From: CAZXEU01 sp964639665
GTDB lineage: Bacteria > Bacteroidota > Rhodothermia > Rhodothermales > Bin80
Direction of reading: 5' to 3'
DNA: 42,063 nt
Assembly: GCA_964639665.1 (NCBI GenBank)
Contig: CAZXEU010000127.1
Coordinates: 1 to 42,063, forward strand
In this document: in pieces, positions 7,160 to 17,155 of the stretch
How the letters are laid out: each line of letters begins with the position of its first letter
How positions within the stretch are numbered: the stretch's first letter is position 1
Position numbers and translations under genes: made by a program
Notes under the pieces: model-generated
What the model was told of the DNA's origin: nothing
Database searches by the model: none
The model's input: only the letters and a program-made list of their open reading frames with translations

Positions 7160-8599
7160 ATGCACGAGTGCTGCAACTACGACGCGCACTACTCCAGGCG
7201 GGATTTTCTGACTCGCACCACGCTGGGGCTCGGTGCCGCTACCCTGGCATCGCTGCTCAATCCGGTGGGTGCCCTGGCAAGACCTGGAGAGCTGACCCCG
7301 GACGGTACGCACTTCCCGCCGCGCGTGCGTCGCATAATTTACCTCCTGCAAAGCGGCGCACCGTCGCAGCTGGACCTGTTCGATTACAAGCCCGCACTGG
7401 CCGGTCGCCACGGCGAAGAGTTGCCGCCGTCCGTGCGGGGCATGCAGCGCCTTACGGGCATGACCGCAGGGCAGAAGTCCTTTCCCATGGTCAGCTCCCC
7501 GTTCGACTTCGCCCGACATGGCGAGTCTGGAGCCTGGGTCAGCAGCCTCATGCCCCACACCGCACAGATCGTCGACGAATTGTGCTTCGTCAAGTCGATG
7601 TATACGGAGGCCATCAATCACGACCCGGCCATGACGTTTCTCCAGAGTGGGTCACAGCAGCCGGGCCGTCCGTCCATGGGGGCGTGGCTCAGCTACGGAC
7701 TGGGCAGCGAGAATGCCAACCTTCCCGCTTTCGTGGTGCTGGTGACCAAGGACAAGTTCGGGCAGCCACTCTATGCGCGGCTCTGGGGCAGTGGATTCCT
7801 TGACTCTCGCCATCAGGGCGTGCAGTTTCGGGCCGGATCGGACGCCGTGCTTTATCTGAGCAACCCTCCGGGAATTGGAGACTCGGACCGCAAGCGCCAC
7901 ATCGATTACCTTCGCCGCCTCCAGAATCTGCAGAACGACGCACTGGATGATCCGGAAATCCAGACCAAGATCGCCCAGTACGAGATGGCCTACCGGATGC
8001 AGACGTCGGTCCCGGACATCATGGATCTGAGCGACGAACCGGAGCACGTGTTTGAGCTTTACGGCGAGGACGCCCGGGATTCGGGTACTTATGCGGCCAA
8101 TTGTCTGCTTGCTCGCCGCCTTGCCGAAAGAGGCGTCCGATTCATCCAGCTCTACCACCAGGGCTGGGATCACCACAGCGGCCTCTATCCCGGCATCCAG
8201 ACACAGGCCCGGGAGACCGACCGGGCCTCCGCTGCGCTGGTGCTGGATCTCAAGCAGCGTGGATTGCTCGAAGATACACTGGTCATATGGGGCGGCGAGT
8301 TTGGGCGCACGGTGTACTCACAGGGCCAGCTCAGGCAGGAGAGCTTCGGCCGCGACCACCATCCCCGGTGCTTTTCGCTCTGGATGGCTGGCGGCGGCAT
8401 TCGCAAGGGTATGAGTTACGGCGAGACGGACGAGCTGGGCTACAACGTGGTGCGCGACGGCGTGCACGTGCACGATTTCCAGGCAACGGTTCTGCACCTA
8501 CTTGGCATTGACCACGAGCGGCTCACGTTCAAGCACCAGGGCCGGCGTTTCAGGCTTACGGACGTGCACGGACACGTGGTTCATGACCTTCTCTCCTAG
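7160..8599 (+). CDS. Tat-exported DUF1501 family protein A
   Basis: The product is 479 residues. The N-terminus, MHECCNYDAHYSRRDFLTRTTLGLG, is a twin-arginine signal, so the folded protein is probably exported already carrying its metal. Family motifs in order: QSGAPSQLDLFDYKP (near 70), SMYTEAINHDPAMTF (near 150), IAQYEMAYRMQTSVP (near 270), GVRFIQLYHQGWDHH (near 330), VIWGGEFGRT (near 375), GRDHHPRCFSLWMAGGG (near 395) and VHDFQATVLHLLGIDHER. DUF1501 is related to the alkaline phosphatase/sulfatase fold; the conserved His/Asp motifs may bind metal, but no reaction is established. It lies 6 bases after PSCyt A, and the next PSCyt gene begins inside its 3' end, so the genes are probably translationally coupled. 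Confidence 0.95.
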   Translation: MHECCNYDAHYSRRDFLTRTTLGLGAATLASLLNPVGALARPGELTPDGTHFPPRVRRIIYLLQSGAPSQLDLFDYKPALAGRHGEELPPSVRGMQRLTGMTAGQKSFPMVSSPFDFARHGESGAWVSSLMPHTAQIVDELCFVKSMYTEAINHDPAMTFLQSGSQQPGRPSMGAWLSYGLGSENANLPAFVVLVTKDKFGQPLYARLWGSGFLDSRHQGVQFRAGSDAVLYLSNPPGIGDSDRKRHIDYLRRLQNLQNDALDDPEIQTKIAQYEMAYRMQTSVPDIMDLSDEPEHVFELYGEDARDSGTYAANCLLARRLAERGVRFIQLYHQGWDHHSGLYPGIQTQARETDRASAALVLDLKQRGLLEDTLVIWGGEFGRTVYSQGQLRQESFGRDHHPRCFSLWMAGGGIRKGMSYGETDELGYNVVRDGVHVHDFQATVLHLLGIDHERLTFKHQGRRFRLTDVHGHVVHDLLS

Positions 8600-11500
8600 C
8601 GTTGTCTGCGTGAGGACAGTCTCCCTGCCCTATGTGCTGGCCGCGGTCCTGGCGGCGTTGCAGCTTGGCTGCCGACCGAACGTGGTAACCGAGCTCGACT
8701 ACAATCTTCATGTCAAGCCGATTCTTTCGGACCGCTGCTACAAGTGCCATGGCCCCGACGACAATGCCCGCCAGGCCGATCTGCGGCTGGACACCAGATC
8801 GGGGCTTCAGGCCTCAAGCCGCGAGGATTCAACCCGGAGCATCCTGACACCCGGCTCGCCCGAGCGGAGTGAGCTCATTCGGCGCATCACGTCCCGGGAT
8901 CCCCAGGTCAGGATGCCGCCACCTGAGAGCAACCTTGCACTGTCCGAAGACGAGATTGAAATTCTGGGCAGCTGGATCACGCAGGGGGCGGAGTGGAAAC
9001 CCCACTGGGCCTTCCTGCGTGCGGAGATGCCCGAGCGCCCCGAGGTGAGGCGGCGTGACTGGCCGCGCAACGACATCGACTACTTTGTGCTGGCCCGCAT
9101 GGAAGCAGCCGGCATGGCGCCGGCCGCTCCCGCCACGAGACAAAAGCTGCTTCGTCGCGCTAGCTTTGACCTGACCGGCCTGCCTCCCACGACGGACGAG
9201 CTGGATGCCTTCCTGGAAGATGAGCAACCGGAGGCCTTTGCGCGGGCCGTGGACCGGCTGCTGGCCAAGCCCGCCTTCGGAGAAGGCATGGCGTCCGTAT
9301 GGCTCGATGCCGCCCGGTATGCGGATACGCACGGGTATCAGGACGACCGGCCTCGCACGATGTGGCCCTGGAGGGACTGGGTGGTAGACGCCTTCAACGA
9401 AAACCTGCCTTACGACAGCTTTCTCACCTGGCAACTCGCGGGCGACCTGCTTCCGGGCGCAACATACGAACAGCGTCTAGCGACGGGATTCAACCGCAAC
9501 CACGCCATTACGCAGGAGGGCGGGGTCGTGCCCGAAGAGTATCTGGCGGAATACGCCGCCGACCGGACCAACACGGCAGCCGCAGCCTTTCTGGGACTGA
9601 CCATGGAATGCGCGCGTTGCCACGATCACAAGTTCGACCCGATAAGCCAGCGGGACTACTACCGGCTATCCGCCTACTTCTCGACAATTGACGAGCAGGC
9701 GCAAATCAACTATTTCGATCTTGCACCGAGGCCCTCGATCCTCATGCAGGACGCCCGGCTGGAGGAGGCCTTGGAATCAACACGGCTGCAGCTGGAGGCG
9801 GAAGAGATGCGGCTTGCCGCCCACGTTACCCGCGTACCCGATGCGGCGGAGGTGCCGGATGCGGCTGCCTACCTGGATTCCGGCCTCGTTTCGCACCTGC
9901 CGCTCGATACGTTCCTTGGTCTCGCGACACCGGATGAGGGACCCGCTGCTGACATGGCCCGCGCCAACACGGGCCTGGAGAGAGAGCTGGATGCCGTGGA
10001 GCTCGTCGATGGACATGCCGGGAGTGCCGCCCGATTTGACGGCGTCAATTTTCTGAACTTAGGCCGGGAGGCGGACTTCGAATGGTACGACAGGTTTTCT
10101 GTGGGAGGATGGATCAACGCGCCGCACCGGGACACGGCCGTCGCGCTTTTTTCCAAGCGCAACGGCGAGCAAAAGCGGGGCGGTTACGACCTTGTGCTTA
10201 CAGCGGATGGCCGACTGGGCGCCCGCCTGGTGCATGACGGAGTCCATTACGCAGAGGTGCAGACGCGCCAAATGGCGCTTTCAAATACGTGGACCCATGT
10301 ATTTCTGACGTACGACGGCTCAGGACGCGCCAGCGGACTGCGGCTGTTTCTGGATGGCAGACTGGCACGCGCCACGGCGGAAAGGGACAGCCTTGTGCGC
10401 CGGAGTATTCTAAATGGCAATGACCTTCTGGCAGGCAACTGGACCCCTCGGATGAAGGTGCGCGCTGATATTACGGGATTTGCAGGAGGAGCCATGGACG
10501 AGATCCGAGTGTACAGGCGCGAGCTGTCCGCCGTGGAGGTCGCCCACCTTGCGGGTCGCCCCCTGGCAGAACCCGAAGCCTTGCGGGCCCATTATCGCAA
10601 GCAGCGCGACTCGGCTTTCCGGCTCCAAAGGAGTGTTGTAGACAGCCTGCGCCGAAGGCTGCGCACCATTCCCCATGTAATGGTAATGCAGGAATCGGAC
10701 AACCCGCGGACGACATTCGTGCTGGAACGCGGAGCGTATGATGCGCCGGACGACTCGGTAGGACCCGGCGTTCCTTCCTCGATTCTGCCGCTGCCCGACG
10801 AATACCCTCGCAACAGACTGGGCCTCGCCCGCTGGATGACCCATCGGGACAATCCTCTTACGTCCCGCGTGGCCGCAAACCGGCTGTGGCAATTGCTCTT
10901 CGGCAACGGTCTGGTACGTACCCCGGAAGATTTTGGCAGCCAGGGGGCGCTGCCGACGCACCCCGATCTGCTGGACTATCTGGCCGTGACCCTCATGGAC
11001 TCCGGCTGGGACACGAAGCACCTGCTGAAGCACATCATGCTGTCGGCTACCTACCGGCAGGCTGCTGCGCAAGAGAATCGGGATCCGGACAATGTCTACC
11101 TGGCTCGCGGCCCTCGCCAGCGTCTTTCGGCGGAAATGATCCGGGACAACGCGCTTGCGTCCAGCGGCCTGCTCGATCCTGCAATAGGCGGCGAGCCCGT
11201 ACGGCCGTACCAGCCTGCAGGATTGTGGAAGGCGCTCGCCAACCAGATCGGGGAAAACCGCTACCGCGTCGGTCGAGGTAGCGAGCTGTATCGCAGAAGC
11301 CTGTACTCGTACTGGAAGAGAACCATCCCCCCTCCTGCCATGCTCACTTTCGATGCGGCCGAGCGCACCATTTGTACGGTGAGGCGACAATCAACCTCCA
11401 CACCGCTGCAGGCCCTGATTCTGCTGAATGATCCCCAGTTCGTTGAAGCAGCGCGGGTAATGTCGCAGAATCTGATCGGCGCGGTGGACAAGCCCCTGGA

Positions 11501-11732
11501 GCACGCATTCAGGAGCTTCACTTCCCGTAATCCGGAACCCGCCGAACTTGCCAGCCTCGAACGGCTACGCTCGGAACAGGAAGCCCATTTCAGCAAGTAT
11601 CCGGAACGTGCCGCTGCGCTCATGGGTGTCGGGGCGTATCCGTCTGCGCCGGGACAGGATCCGGTCCGGGTGGCCGCCCTTACCGTTGCAGTGAGCACCA
11701 TAATGAACCTTGACGAGGCTCAGCACCGATAG
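8583..11732 (+). CDS. PSCyt1-PSCyt2(DUF1549)-LamG-PSD1(DUF1553) lipoprotein B
   Basis: The product is 1049 residues from the ATG at 8583, which overlaps the preceding DUF1501 gene by 17 bases. The frame is open further upstream, but those residues are shadow sequence and the signal peptide starts here. The signal ends near LQLGC (C30). The first haem motif is CYKCH (52-56), followed by MPPPESNLALSEDE, the DUF1549 block (DLTGLPPTTDELDAFL, AARYADTHGYQ) and a second CARCH motif. A LamG-like insert covers about 430-660 (FSVGGWINAPH, TYDGSGRASGLRLFLDG, MDEIRVYRREL). The DUF1553 block (NRLGLARWM, NRLWQLLFGNG, STPLQALILLNDPQF) completes it. The domain order equals that of copy A; sequence divergence across the LamG region is clearly greater than in the cytochrome and DUF1553 parts, suggesting different ligand specificity. 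Confidence 0.95.
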   Translation: MTFSPSVVCVRTVSLPYVLAAVLAALQLGCRPNVVTELDYNLHVKPILSDRCYKCHGPDDNARQADLRLDTRSGLQASSREDSTRSILTPGSPERSELIRRITSRDPQVRMPPPESNLALSEDEIEILGSWITQGAEWKPHWAFLRAEMPERPEVRRRDWPRNDIDYFVLARMEAAGMAPAAPATRQKLLRRASFDLTGLPPTTDELDAFLEDEQPEAFARAVDRLLAKPAFGEGMASVWLDAARYADTHGYQDDRPRTMWPWRDWVVDAFNENLPYDSFLTWQLAGDLLPGATYEQRLATGFNRNHAITQEGGVVPEEYLAEYAADRTNTAAAAFLGLTMECARCHDHKFDPISQRDYYRLSAYFSTIDEQAQINYFDLAPRPSILMQDARLEEALESTRLQLEAEEMRLAAHVTRVPDAAEVPDAAAYLDSGLVSHLPLDTFLGLATPDEGPAADMARANTGLERELDAVELVDGHAGSAARFDGVNFLNLGREADFEWYDRFSVGGWINAPHRDTAVALFSKRNGEQKRGGYDLVLTADGRLGARLVHDGVHYAEVQTRQMALSNTWTHVFLTYDGSGRASGLRLFLDGRLARATAERDSLVRRSILNGNDLLAGNWTPRMKVRADITGFAGGAMDEIRVYRRELSAVEVAHLAGRPLAEPEALRAHYRKQRDSAFRLQRSVVDSLRRRLRTIPHVMVMQESDNPRTTFVLERGAYDAPDDSVGPGVPSSILPLPDEYPRNRLGLARWMTHRDNPLTSRVAANRLWQLLFGNGLVRTPEDFGSQGALPTHPDLLDYLAVTLMDSGWDTKHLLKHIMLSATYRQAAAQENRDPDNVYLARGPRQRLSAEMIRDNALASSGLLDPAIGGEPVRPYQPAGLWKALANQIGENRYRVGRGSELYRRSLYSYWKRTIPPPAMLTFDAAERTICTVRRQSTSTPLQALILLNDPQFVEAARVMSQNLIGAVDKPLEHAFRSFTSRNPEPAELASLERLRSEQEAHFSKYPERAAALMGVGAYPSAPGQDPVRVAALTVAVSTIMNLDEAQHR

Positions 11733-11739
11733 CAGAGAC

Positions 11740-13194
11740 ATGCGCGATCCCGTTTTCGAGCACGGCTGCCAGATGAACCGGCGGCACTTCTTTTCGCAGC
11801 TCAGCATCGGCATTGGCGGCGCCGCCCTGGCGTCTCTGCTCGGGTGCACCGGCGGCAGCGCACCCGTGCATTCTCCGCTGGCGGGAGCTCTTAGCCGCAC
11901 GCATCACGCCCCGCGAGCACGGCGCGTAATCTATCTCTTCCAAAGCGGCGGGCCCTCGCAGCTGGACCTCTTTGACCACAAGCCTGCGCTACTTGCACAC
12001 CGCGGCGAAGATCTCCCTCCCAGTGTCAGGATGGGCCAGCGCCTGACCGGCATGACGGCCTATCAGCAGTCCTTGCCCCTTGCCCCGACGCTCTACCCGT
12101 TCAAGAGGCGCGGCGCGAGCGGGGCCTGGGTCAGTGATCTTCTTCCGCACACCGCCAGGATTGCCGACGAGTTGTGCATTGTCAGGTCCATGTATACGGA
12201 GGCCATCAACCACGATCCGGCCATCACATTCTTCCAGACGGGCTCGCAGCAGCCAGGGCGCCCCAGCATGGGTGCCTGGTTCAGCTACGGGCTCGGCAGT
12301 GCCAACCAGAACCTGCCGACGTTTTGCGTATTGCTGTCAAGGGGTTTGCAGCGTCCGCAACCCATTTACTCCCGCCTGTGGGGCAACGGATTCCTGGCGG
12401 CGCTGCATCAGGGCGTGCAGTTTCGCGGCGGCGGCGACCCGGTACTGTATCTCAACAACCCGCCGGGCATTGGCCCGTCTGACCGCCGGCGCATGCTAAG
12501 CCATTTGGCCGAGCTCAATGAGATGCGCGCCGAGGCAACCGGACGTGGCCAGATTGCCTCGCGCATCGCACAGTACGAGATGGCCTACCGTATGCAGACA
12601 TCCGTGCCCGATGTGACAGACCTTTCGGATGAACCGGAATCCACCTTTGAACTCTATGGAGAAGAGGCACGTACGCCGGGTACCTACGCCGCCAACTGTC
12701 TGCTTGCCCGCCGGCTGGCCGAACGGGACGTGCGCTTTGTACAGCTTTACCACATGGGGTGGGACCAGCATACGGACCTGCCACATGATATAGCGCTGCA
12801 GTGCAAGGATACCGACCGGGCCTCGGCAGCCCTTGTCATGGATCTGAGGCAGCGTGGCTTGCTGGATGATACGCTAGTGATCTGGGGCGGTGAATTCGGT
12901 CGCACCAACTATTCACAGGGTGCGCTCACAGAAGTGAATTACGGCCGCGACCATCATCCCAGGTGCTTCACCATCTGGATGGCCGGCGGCGGAGTGAAGC
13001 CCGGCATCGTGTACGGGGCCACGGACGATCTGGGCTACAACATTACGGAGAGTCCGGTCCACGTACACGATTTCCAGGCCACCGTTCTGCACCTTATGGG
13101 CATAGAACACGAGCGGCTTACCTTCAAGCATCAGGGACGCCGTTACAGGCTTACAGACGTCCATGGCGAAGTGGTGCGCGACATACTTGCCTGA
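11740..13194 (+). CDS. Tat-exported DUF1501 family protein B
   Basis: The product is 484 residues from the ATG at 11740, 7 bases after the PSCyt B stop. The N-terminus has the RR motif MNRRHFFSQLSIGIGG followed by a hydrophobic stretch containing LLGC, so a Tat lipoprotein is possible in this copy. Family motifs are all present: QSGGPSQLDLFDHKP, SMYTEAINHDPAITFFQ, IAQYEMAYRMQTSVP, DVRFVQLYHMGWDQH, VIWGGEFGRTNYSQG, GRDHHPRCFTIWMAGGG and VHDFQATVLHLMGIEHER. Its C-terminal half is closest to the partial copy at the window start (shared DPVLYLNNP, GRTNYSQG and NYGRDHHPRCF). The following PSCyt gene starts 32 bases before its stop, which again implies coupling. Confidence 0.95.
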   Translation: MRDPVFEHGCQMNRRHFFSQLSIGIGGAALASLLGCTGGSAPVHSPLAGALSRTHHAPRARRVIYLFQSGGPSQLDLFDHKPALLAHRGEDLPPSVRMGQRLTGMTAYQQSLPLAPTLYPFKRRGASGAWVSDLLPHTARIADELCIVRSMYTEAINHDPAITFFQTGSQQPGRPSMGAWFSYGLGSANQNLPTFCVLLSRGLQRPQPIYSRLWGNGFLAALHQGVQFRGGGDPVLYLNNPPGIGPSDRRRMLSHLAELNEMRAEATGRGQIASRIAQYEMAYRMQTSVPDVTDLSDEPESTFELYGEEARTPGTYAANCLLARRLAERDVRFVQLYHMGWDQHTDLPHDIALQCKDTDRASAALVMDLRQRGLLDDTLVIWGGEFGRTNYSQGALTEVNYGRDHHPRCFTIWMAGGGVKPGIVYGATDDLGYNITESPVHVHDFQATVLHLMGIEHERLTFKHQGRRYRLTDVHGEVVRDILA

Positions 13195-16100
13195 GCTGGT
13201 GTGTGCACGACCGGCCTTGCTGGCTGTGCTGTGGATTGGCCTTGCCGGCTGTGCCGGGCGCGCAGCGGACGACGGACTCCCGGCTGTCGTCGACTACAAT
13301 TTTCACATCAAGCCCATTATTTCCGACAGGTGCTACGCGTGCCATGGGCCCGATGATGAGGCGCGTCAGGCCGATTTGCAGCTGCACGAAGAGGACGGGG
13401 CGAAAAGTACGCGCCTGACCTCCGGCGGCCGCGCCGTAGTGCCGGGAAGCCTGCGCCGCAGCAAGCTGTATCGCCGCATCTCCGCGCGCAGCGCAGAGGA
13501 GCGAATGCCGCCCGCAGAAACCAACCTGTCGGTTTCGGAGCACGAACGGGCGCTGATCGCACGCTGGATTGAACAGGGCGCCAGCTGGAAACCGCACTGG
13601 GCCTTTGTGCCTCCGGCCGTGCCCCCGATCCCGGAGATTGGCAACACCGCTTGGCCCCGCAACGAGATAGACCGATTCATTCTGGACCGGCTTGAGCGGC
13701 ACGGGCTTTCGCCGTCGCCGCAAGCCGCCCGCGAGACCCTGCTGCGCCGCGTCACGCTGGACCTGACAGGGCTTCCGCCTACGCTTGATGCAATTGACGC
13801 CTTTCTCGCCGACACCAGCCGGCAGGCCTACGAACGCGCCGTGGACCGTCTCCTGACATCGCCTGCCTACGGCGAGCACATGGCCGCCGAGTGGCTGGAC
13901 ATTGCGCGTTACGCGGACACGCACGGCTACCAGGCCGACCGCGACCGGCGAATGTGGCCCTGGCGGGACTGGGTGGTCTCGGCCTTCAATGACAACGTGC
14001 CTTTCCATGAGTTTGGCACGTGGCAGCTGGCGGGAGATCTCTTGCCTGCGGCCACGACCGAGCAGCAACTGGCTACGGCATTTAACCGCAATCATCGGCA
14101 GACCAATGAAGGAGGCAGCATAGAGGAAGAATTCCGCACGGAATATGTTGCCGACCGCGCCAATACCGCCGCAACGGCCTTCCTGGGCTTGACCATGGAG
14201 TGTGCCCGGTGCCATGACCACAAGTACGATCCGATTTCACACGAAGAGTATTACAGGTTCTTCAGCTTTTTCAGCTCGATAGATGAGTCGGGCCAGACCT
14301 CGCACTTTACGGACGCCGTCCCCGTGCCCGCCCTTTCGCTGCCGGACGAGGCGGTAGAAGGGCGCCTGGAGCGGATTCGCATGCGAATCGCTCAGGCAGA
14401 GGCCTCGCTCCAGGCTGCTCGCGATATGGCGGTTCCGGCTTACGAGCGCTGGATTCGTGACGCACAGCCCACGGCACTGCCCGGTCTGCCTCGAAAGGAC
14501 CTGTCCGCCTATTTTGACTTCGAGCTCCTTGGGAATGGCCTGGTGCCCGCGGCTTACCCGGCCGGCGCAGAAGCGACCACGGTTTTCGACCCCGTCCTGC
14601 GTTCCGGCCGCGCCGGGCGTGCCATCACCTTTGACGGGGAGAACGGCGCTTTTTTCGAAGGAATGGGCCTCTTCACGGCGGCCGATCCGTTTACGCTCAG
14701 CCTCTGGATCCTCGTTCCTAGGTACGAGTCATCCAACGTACTGGTGCATCGCACGCAGGCGGCGCTTGATGCAGGCAGCAGAGGCTACGAGCTCTCGATG
14801 GAAGACGGCCATCTCGTCGCGCAACTGGCCCACATGTGGCCGGAAAACGCCGTACGCATTATCAGCGAGCACCGCGTGCCGCTCTCCGAGTGGGTACATG
14901 TGGCCATGGCGTATGACGGCTCCAGCCGCGCCGAGGGCCTGAGCCTGTTCATGGACGGGGAGCGTCAGCAGGTGCGCACTGTGCGAAACAGCCTGCGGCG
15001 CGACATCACGTACGAAGACCTGGAAGTGCACCTGACGATGGGATACCGCTTCCGGGACACCGGATTCAAGGACGGACGCATTGATGATTTCCGACTCTAT
15101 GCGCGTGAACTGACCGACCTGGAGGTGCGCCAGCTTGCCGGCCAGGATGCCCTGACACCCGCGCTCGGTGCGCCGGATGAACACGAACTCAATCTCCTTG
15201 AATTCTATCTGGCACTATACAACCCGCCATACGCAGCCGCCCTGGAAGAGCTGCGAAACGCCCGCAGGGAATTCGCAGAGGCAGCGGCCGACGTGCCGGA
15301 AATCATGGTAATGCGGGAAATGGATCAACCCCGGCCGGTGCACGTGCTGCGCCGGGGCGTATACGATGAGAAGGGAGATGTCGTCCTGCCGGGCACCCCT
15401 GAGGCCCTCGGCGCCTTTCCGGACACGCTGCCGCACAACAGGCTCGGGCTTGCAAGGTGGATATTCAGCAGGGACAACCCGCTGACGGCGCGCGTGGCCG
15501 TAAATCGATTCTGGCAGCGGCATTTCGGTACCGGCCTCGTCTCAACAGCAGAAGATTTCGGAAATCAGGGCGCCTTGCCTTCCCATCCGGAGCTCCTGGA
15601 TTACCTGGCCGCGGAATTTATCGAGTCAGGCTGGGATGTCAAGGCCATGCATCGGCGCATCGTAACCTCGGCCACGTACCGACAGTCCTCCAATGTTTCG
15701 GAAGAGCTTATGGAGCTGGATCCGGACAACCGGCTGCTCGCCAGGGGAACGCGCCTACGTCTGACCGCCGAAATGACCCGGGACCAGGCCCTGGCGGCCA
15801 GCGGCCTTCTCGTGCGCAGACTCGGCGGTCCGCCAGTCAAGCCCTACCAGCCGGAAGGGTTATGGGAGGAAAAGGCGGGCATCAGCTACGTACAGGACAC
15901 GGGCGAGGACCTGTACCGGCGGAGCCTCTATACATTCTTCAAGCGCACGTCTCCTCCGCCGTCCATGATTGCCTTCGACATGTCGACACGCAGCCATTGC
16001 ATCATGCGGCGCCAACAAACGACCACGCCGATGCAGGCCCTGGTTCTGCTGAACGATCCGCAATTCCTGGAGGCAGCGCGACACCTCGCGGAACGCATGC

Positions 16101-16372
16101 TGCGCGAGGGTGGGGCATCGATGGCAGGCAGGGCGGCCTTCGCGTTCCGGCTTTTGACCGGGCGCGGTCCGTCAATTGAAGAGGAAGCTGTGCTTGAGCA
16201 ATTGTACGCCGAACAACAGCACATTTTCTCGAATGACGAATCGGCTGCCCTCTCGCTGCTGCAAACCGGTGACTCGCCGTTCGATGCCAATCTGCCGGTG
16301 CCGGATCTGGCAGCCGCAACTACCCTGGCCAGCGCCCTGCTTTCGTTCGACGAGGTAACCAGCCGTTACTAG
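13163..16372 (+). CDS. PSCyt1-PSCyt2(DUF1549)-LamG-PSD1(DUF1553) lipoprotein C
   Basis: The product is 1069 residues from the ATG at 13163. That ATG lies inside the preceding DUF1501 gene; a GTG at 13199 would also leave a usable signal. The signal ends at a good lipobox, GLAGC (C30). The first haem motif is CYACH (57-61). The DUF1549 block follows (DLTGLPPTLDAIDAFL, IARYADTHGYQ) with a CARCH motif, then a LamG insert at about 446-660 (FTLSLWILVPR, AYDGSSRAEGLSLFMDG, IDDFRLYARELTDLE), then DUF1553 (NRLGLARWIFS, NRFWQRHFGTG, TTPMQALVLLNDPQF). It is the last gene of the first uninterrupted stretch of the array; a 1.7-kb non-array segment follows. Confidence 0.95.
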   Translation: MAKWCATYLPELVCARPALLAVLWIGLAGCAGRAADDGLPAVVDYNFHIKPIISDRCYACHGPDDEARQADLQLHEEDGAKSTRLTSGGRAVVPGSLRRSKLYRRISARSAEERMPPAETNLSVSEHERALIARWIEQGASWKPHWAFVPPAVPPIPEIGNTAWPRNEIDRFILDRLERHGLSPSPQAARETLLRRVTLDLTGLPPTLDAIDAFLADTSRQAYERAVDRLLTSPAYGEHMAAEWLDIARYADTHGYQADRDRRMWPWRDWVVSAFNDNVPFHEFGTWQLAGDLLPAATTEQQLATAFNRNHRQTNEGGSIEEEFRTEYVADRANTAATAFLGLTMECARCHDHKYDPISHEEYYRFFSFFSSIDESGQTSHFTDAVPVPALSLPDEAVEGRLERIRMRIAQAEASLQAARDMAVPAYERWIRDAQPTALPGLPRKDLSAYFDFELLGNGLVPAAYPAGAEATTVFDPVLRSGRAGRAITFDGENGAFFEGMGLFTAADPFTLSLWILVPRYESSNVLVHRTQAALDAGSRGYELSMEDGHLVAQLAHMWPENAVRIISEHRVPLSEWVHVAMAYDGSSRAEGLSLFMDGERQQVRTVRNSLRRDITYEDLEVHLTMGYRFRDTGFKDGRIDDFRLYARELTDLEVRQLAGQDALTPALGAPDEHELNLLEFYLALYNPPYAAALEELRNARREFAEAAADVPEIMVMREMDQPRPVHVLRRGVYDEKGDVVLPGTPEALGAFPDTLPHNRLGLARWIFSRDNPLTARVAVNRFWQRHFGTGLVSTAEDFGNQGALPSHPELLDYLAAEFIESGWDVKAMHRRIVTSATYRQSSNVSEELMELDPDNRLLARGTRLRLTAEMTRDQALAASGLLVRRLGGPPVKPYQPEGLWEEKAGISYVQDTGEDLYRRSLYTFFKRTSPPPSMIAFDMSTRSHCIMRRQQTTTPMQALVLLNDPQFLEAARHLAERMLREGGASMAGRAAFAFRLLTGRGPSIEEEAVLEQLYAEQQHIFSNDESAALSLLQTGDSPFDANLPVPDLAAATTLASALLSFDEVTSRY

Positions 16373-16526
16373 CGCACCGCGCTATTGCCGCTGCTTTGAC
16401 GAAGCCCGGAGCCTCGGCGCTTGGAGGCCGGTTCCGGCCCCGGCTGTGCTCAGCGCATTCTTGGTACCAACGGCTTGCGACGAATCTTCTTCCTCTGCTG
16501 TACCGCGAATGCCTTGGCTGTACAGC

Positions 16527-16905
16527 TCATACTTCCACCCAGGGATTGACGAGTCTGATCCCCGAACCCTCGAAATCACGCTTGTGCGTGTCACCAGCAC
16601 AGCGTTCCGGGACAAGCAGATGGCTGCAATCTGGCAACCCAGCTCGGCAATGGGACGGCCGGCACGGCGTCGGCCAGCCGCTATACTCGATAGGGCTCGG
16701 GCTGTAGCGCTAAAGAAACGGCAGTATCCGCATTGCGAATCCGTAGTCAAGCAGACGTGCCACGGCGACTTCAAGCACGCTTCGCTCACCACAGCGGATT
16801 GGATCTCCTGGGCGTCGCTCCCTGCAGTTCAGGCCGCCATGGCAGGCATCAGCATCGTACGGATAAACTCGGACCCTACACTTGAATGCATGGAGTACGA
16901 CCCAG
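16527..16905 (-). pseudogene. fitB: Decayed FitB/VapC-type PIN toxin
   Basis: The reverse strand preserves pieces of a PIN-domain toxin in more than one frame. Near the start is VGSEFIR..., matching the usual NVVSELIRP segment, followed by AMAA and a TGA where the family normally has tryptophan. Next come MRILPF (then TAG) and ATARALSSIAAGRRRAGRPIAELGCQ, IAAICLSRNAVLVTR, which is the central PIN core. After a frame change comes the C-terminus, RDFEGSGIRLVNPWVEV, stop at 16527-16529. These are hallmarks of FitB-like RNases (the ILPFD...AGRPI, Q-IAAIARS, ATRN-RDFEG, VVNPW series). Several stops and at least one frameshift mean it cannot be made. It lies directly downstream of a broken fitA antitoxin frame. 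Confidence 0.78.
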
Positions 16906-16909
16906 GGGC

Positions 16910-17155
16910 TCAGGAGAAATCTGGTGGCTCCCGCATCAGGCCATGCTTCGAAGGTTCAAATTCCACGCCGCCAAGGGACGCAAAGCATTCGTGCGCAAGA
17001 CTGGCCAAGTCACGGATGCCACCTCGCCATTCCGTCACAGCTTCGCGCAGGATTATGCGCACCTCTTCCTCCATCGAACGCTGGTGCCGGGCAGCACGCA
17101 CCCGGAGGCGTGCCTTTACCTCATCAAGAAGATTGCGGATCTATTTGCTCGCCAT
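16910..17155 (-). pseudogene. fitA: Broken FitA-type antitoxin (premature TAG at codon 5)
   Basis: From an ATG at 17155 the frame reads MASK, then a TAG at 17141-17143, then IRNLLDEVKARLRVRAARH, QRSMEEEVRIILREAV, and a C-terminal GGVEFEPSKHGLMREPPDF, stop at 16910-16912. This is a complete FitA/VapB-like ribbon-helix-helix antitoxin of about 81 residues; the family normally begins MASITIRNLDDEVK. The stop replaces the residues between MAS and IRN. A GTG at 17101 could give a truncated product that lacks the DNA-binding strand. The adjacent toxin frame is also ruined, so the whole module is a fossil toxin-antitoxin locus. The family match itself is strong. Confidence 0.82.

Noticed and set aside
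10410..11390. 326-codon minus-strand open frame
   Set aside because: It lies fully inside PSCyt B and results from GC-rich codon bias; no recognisable family.
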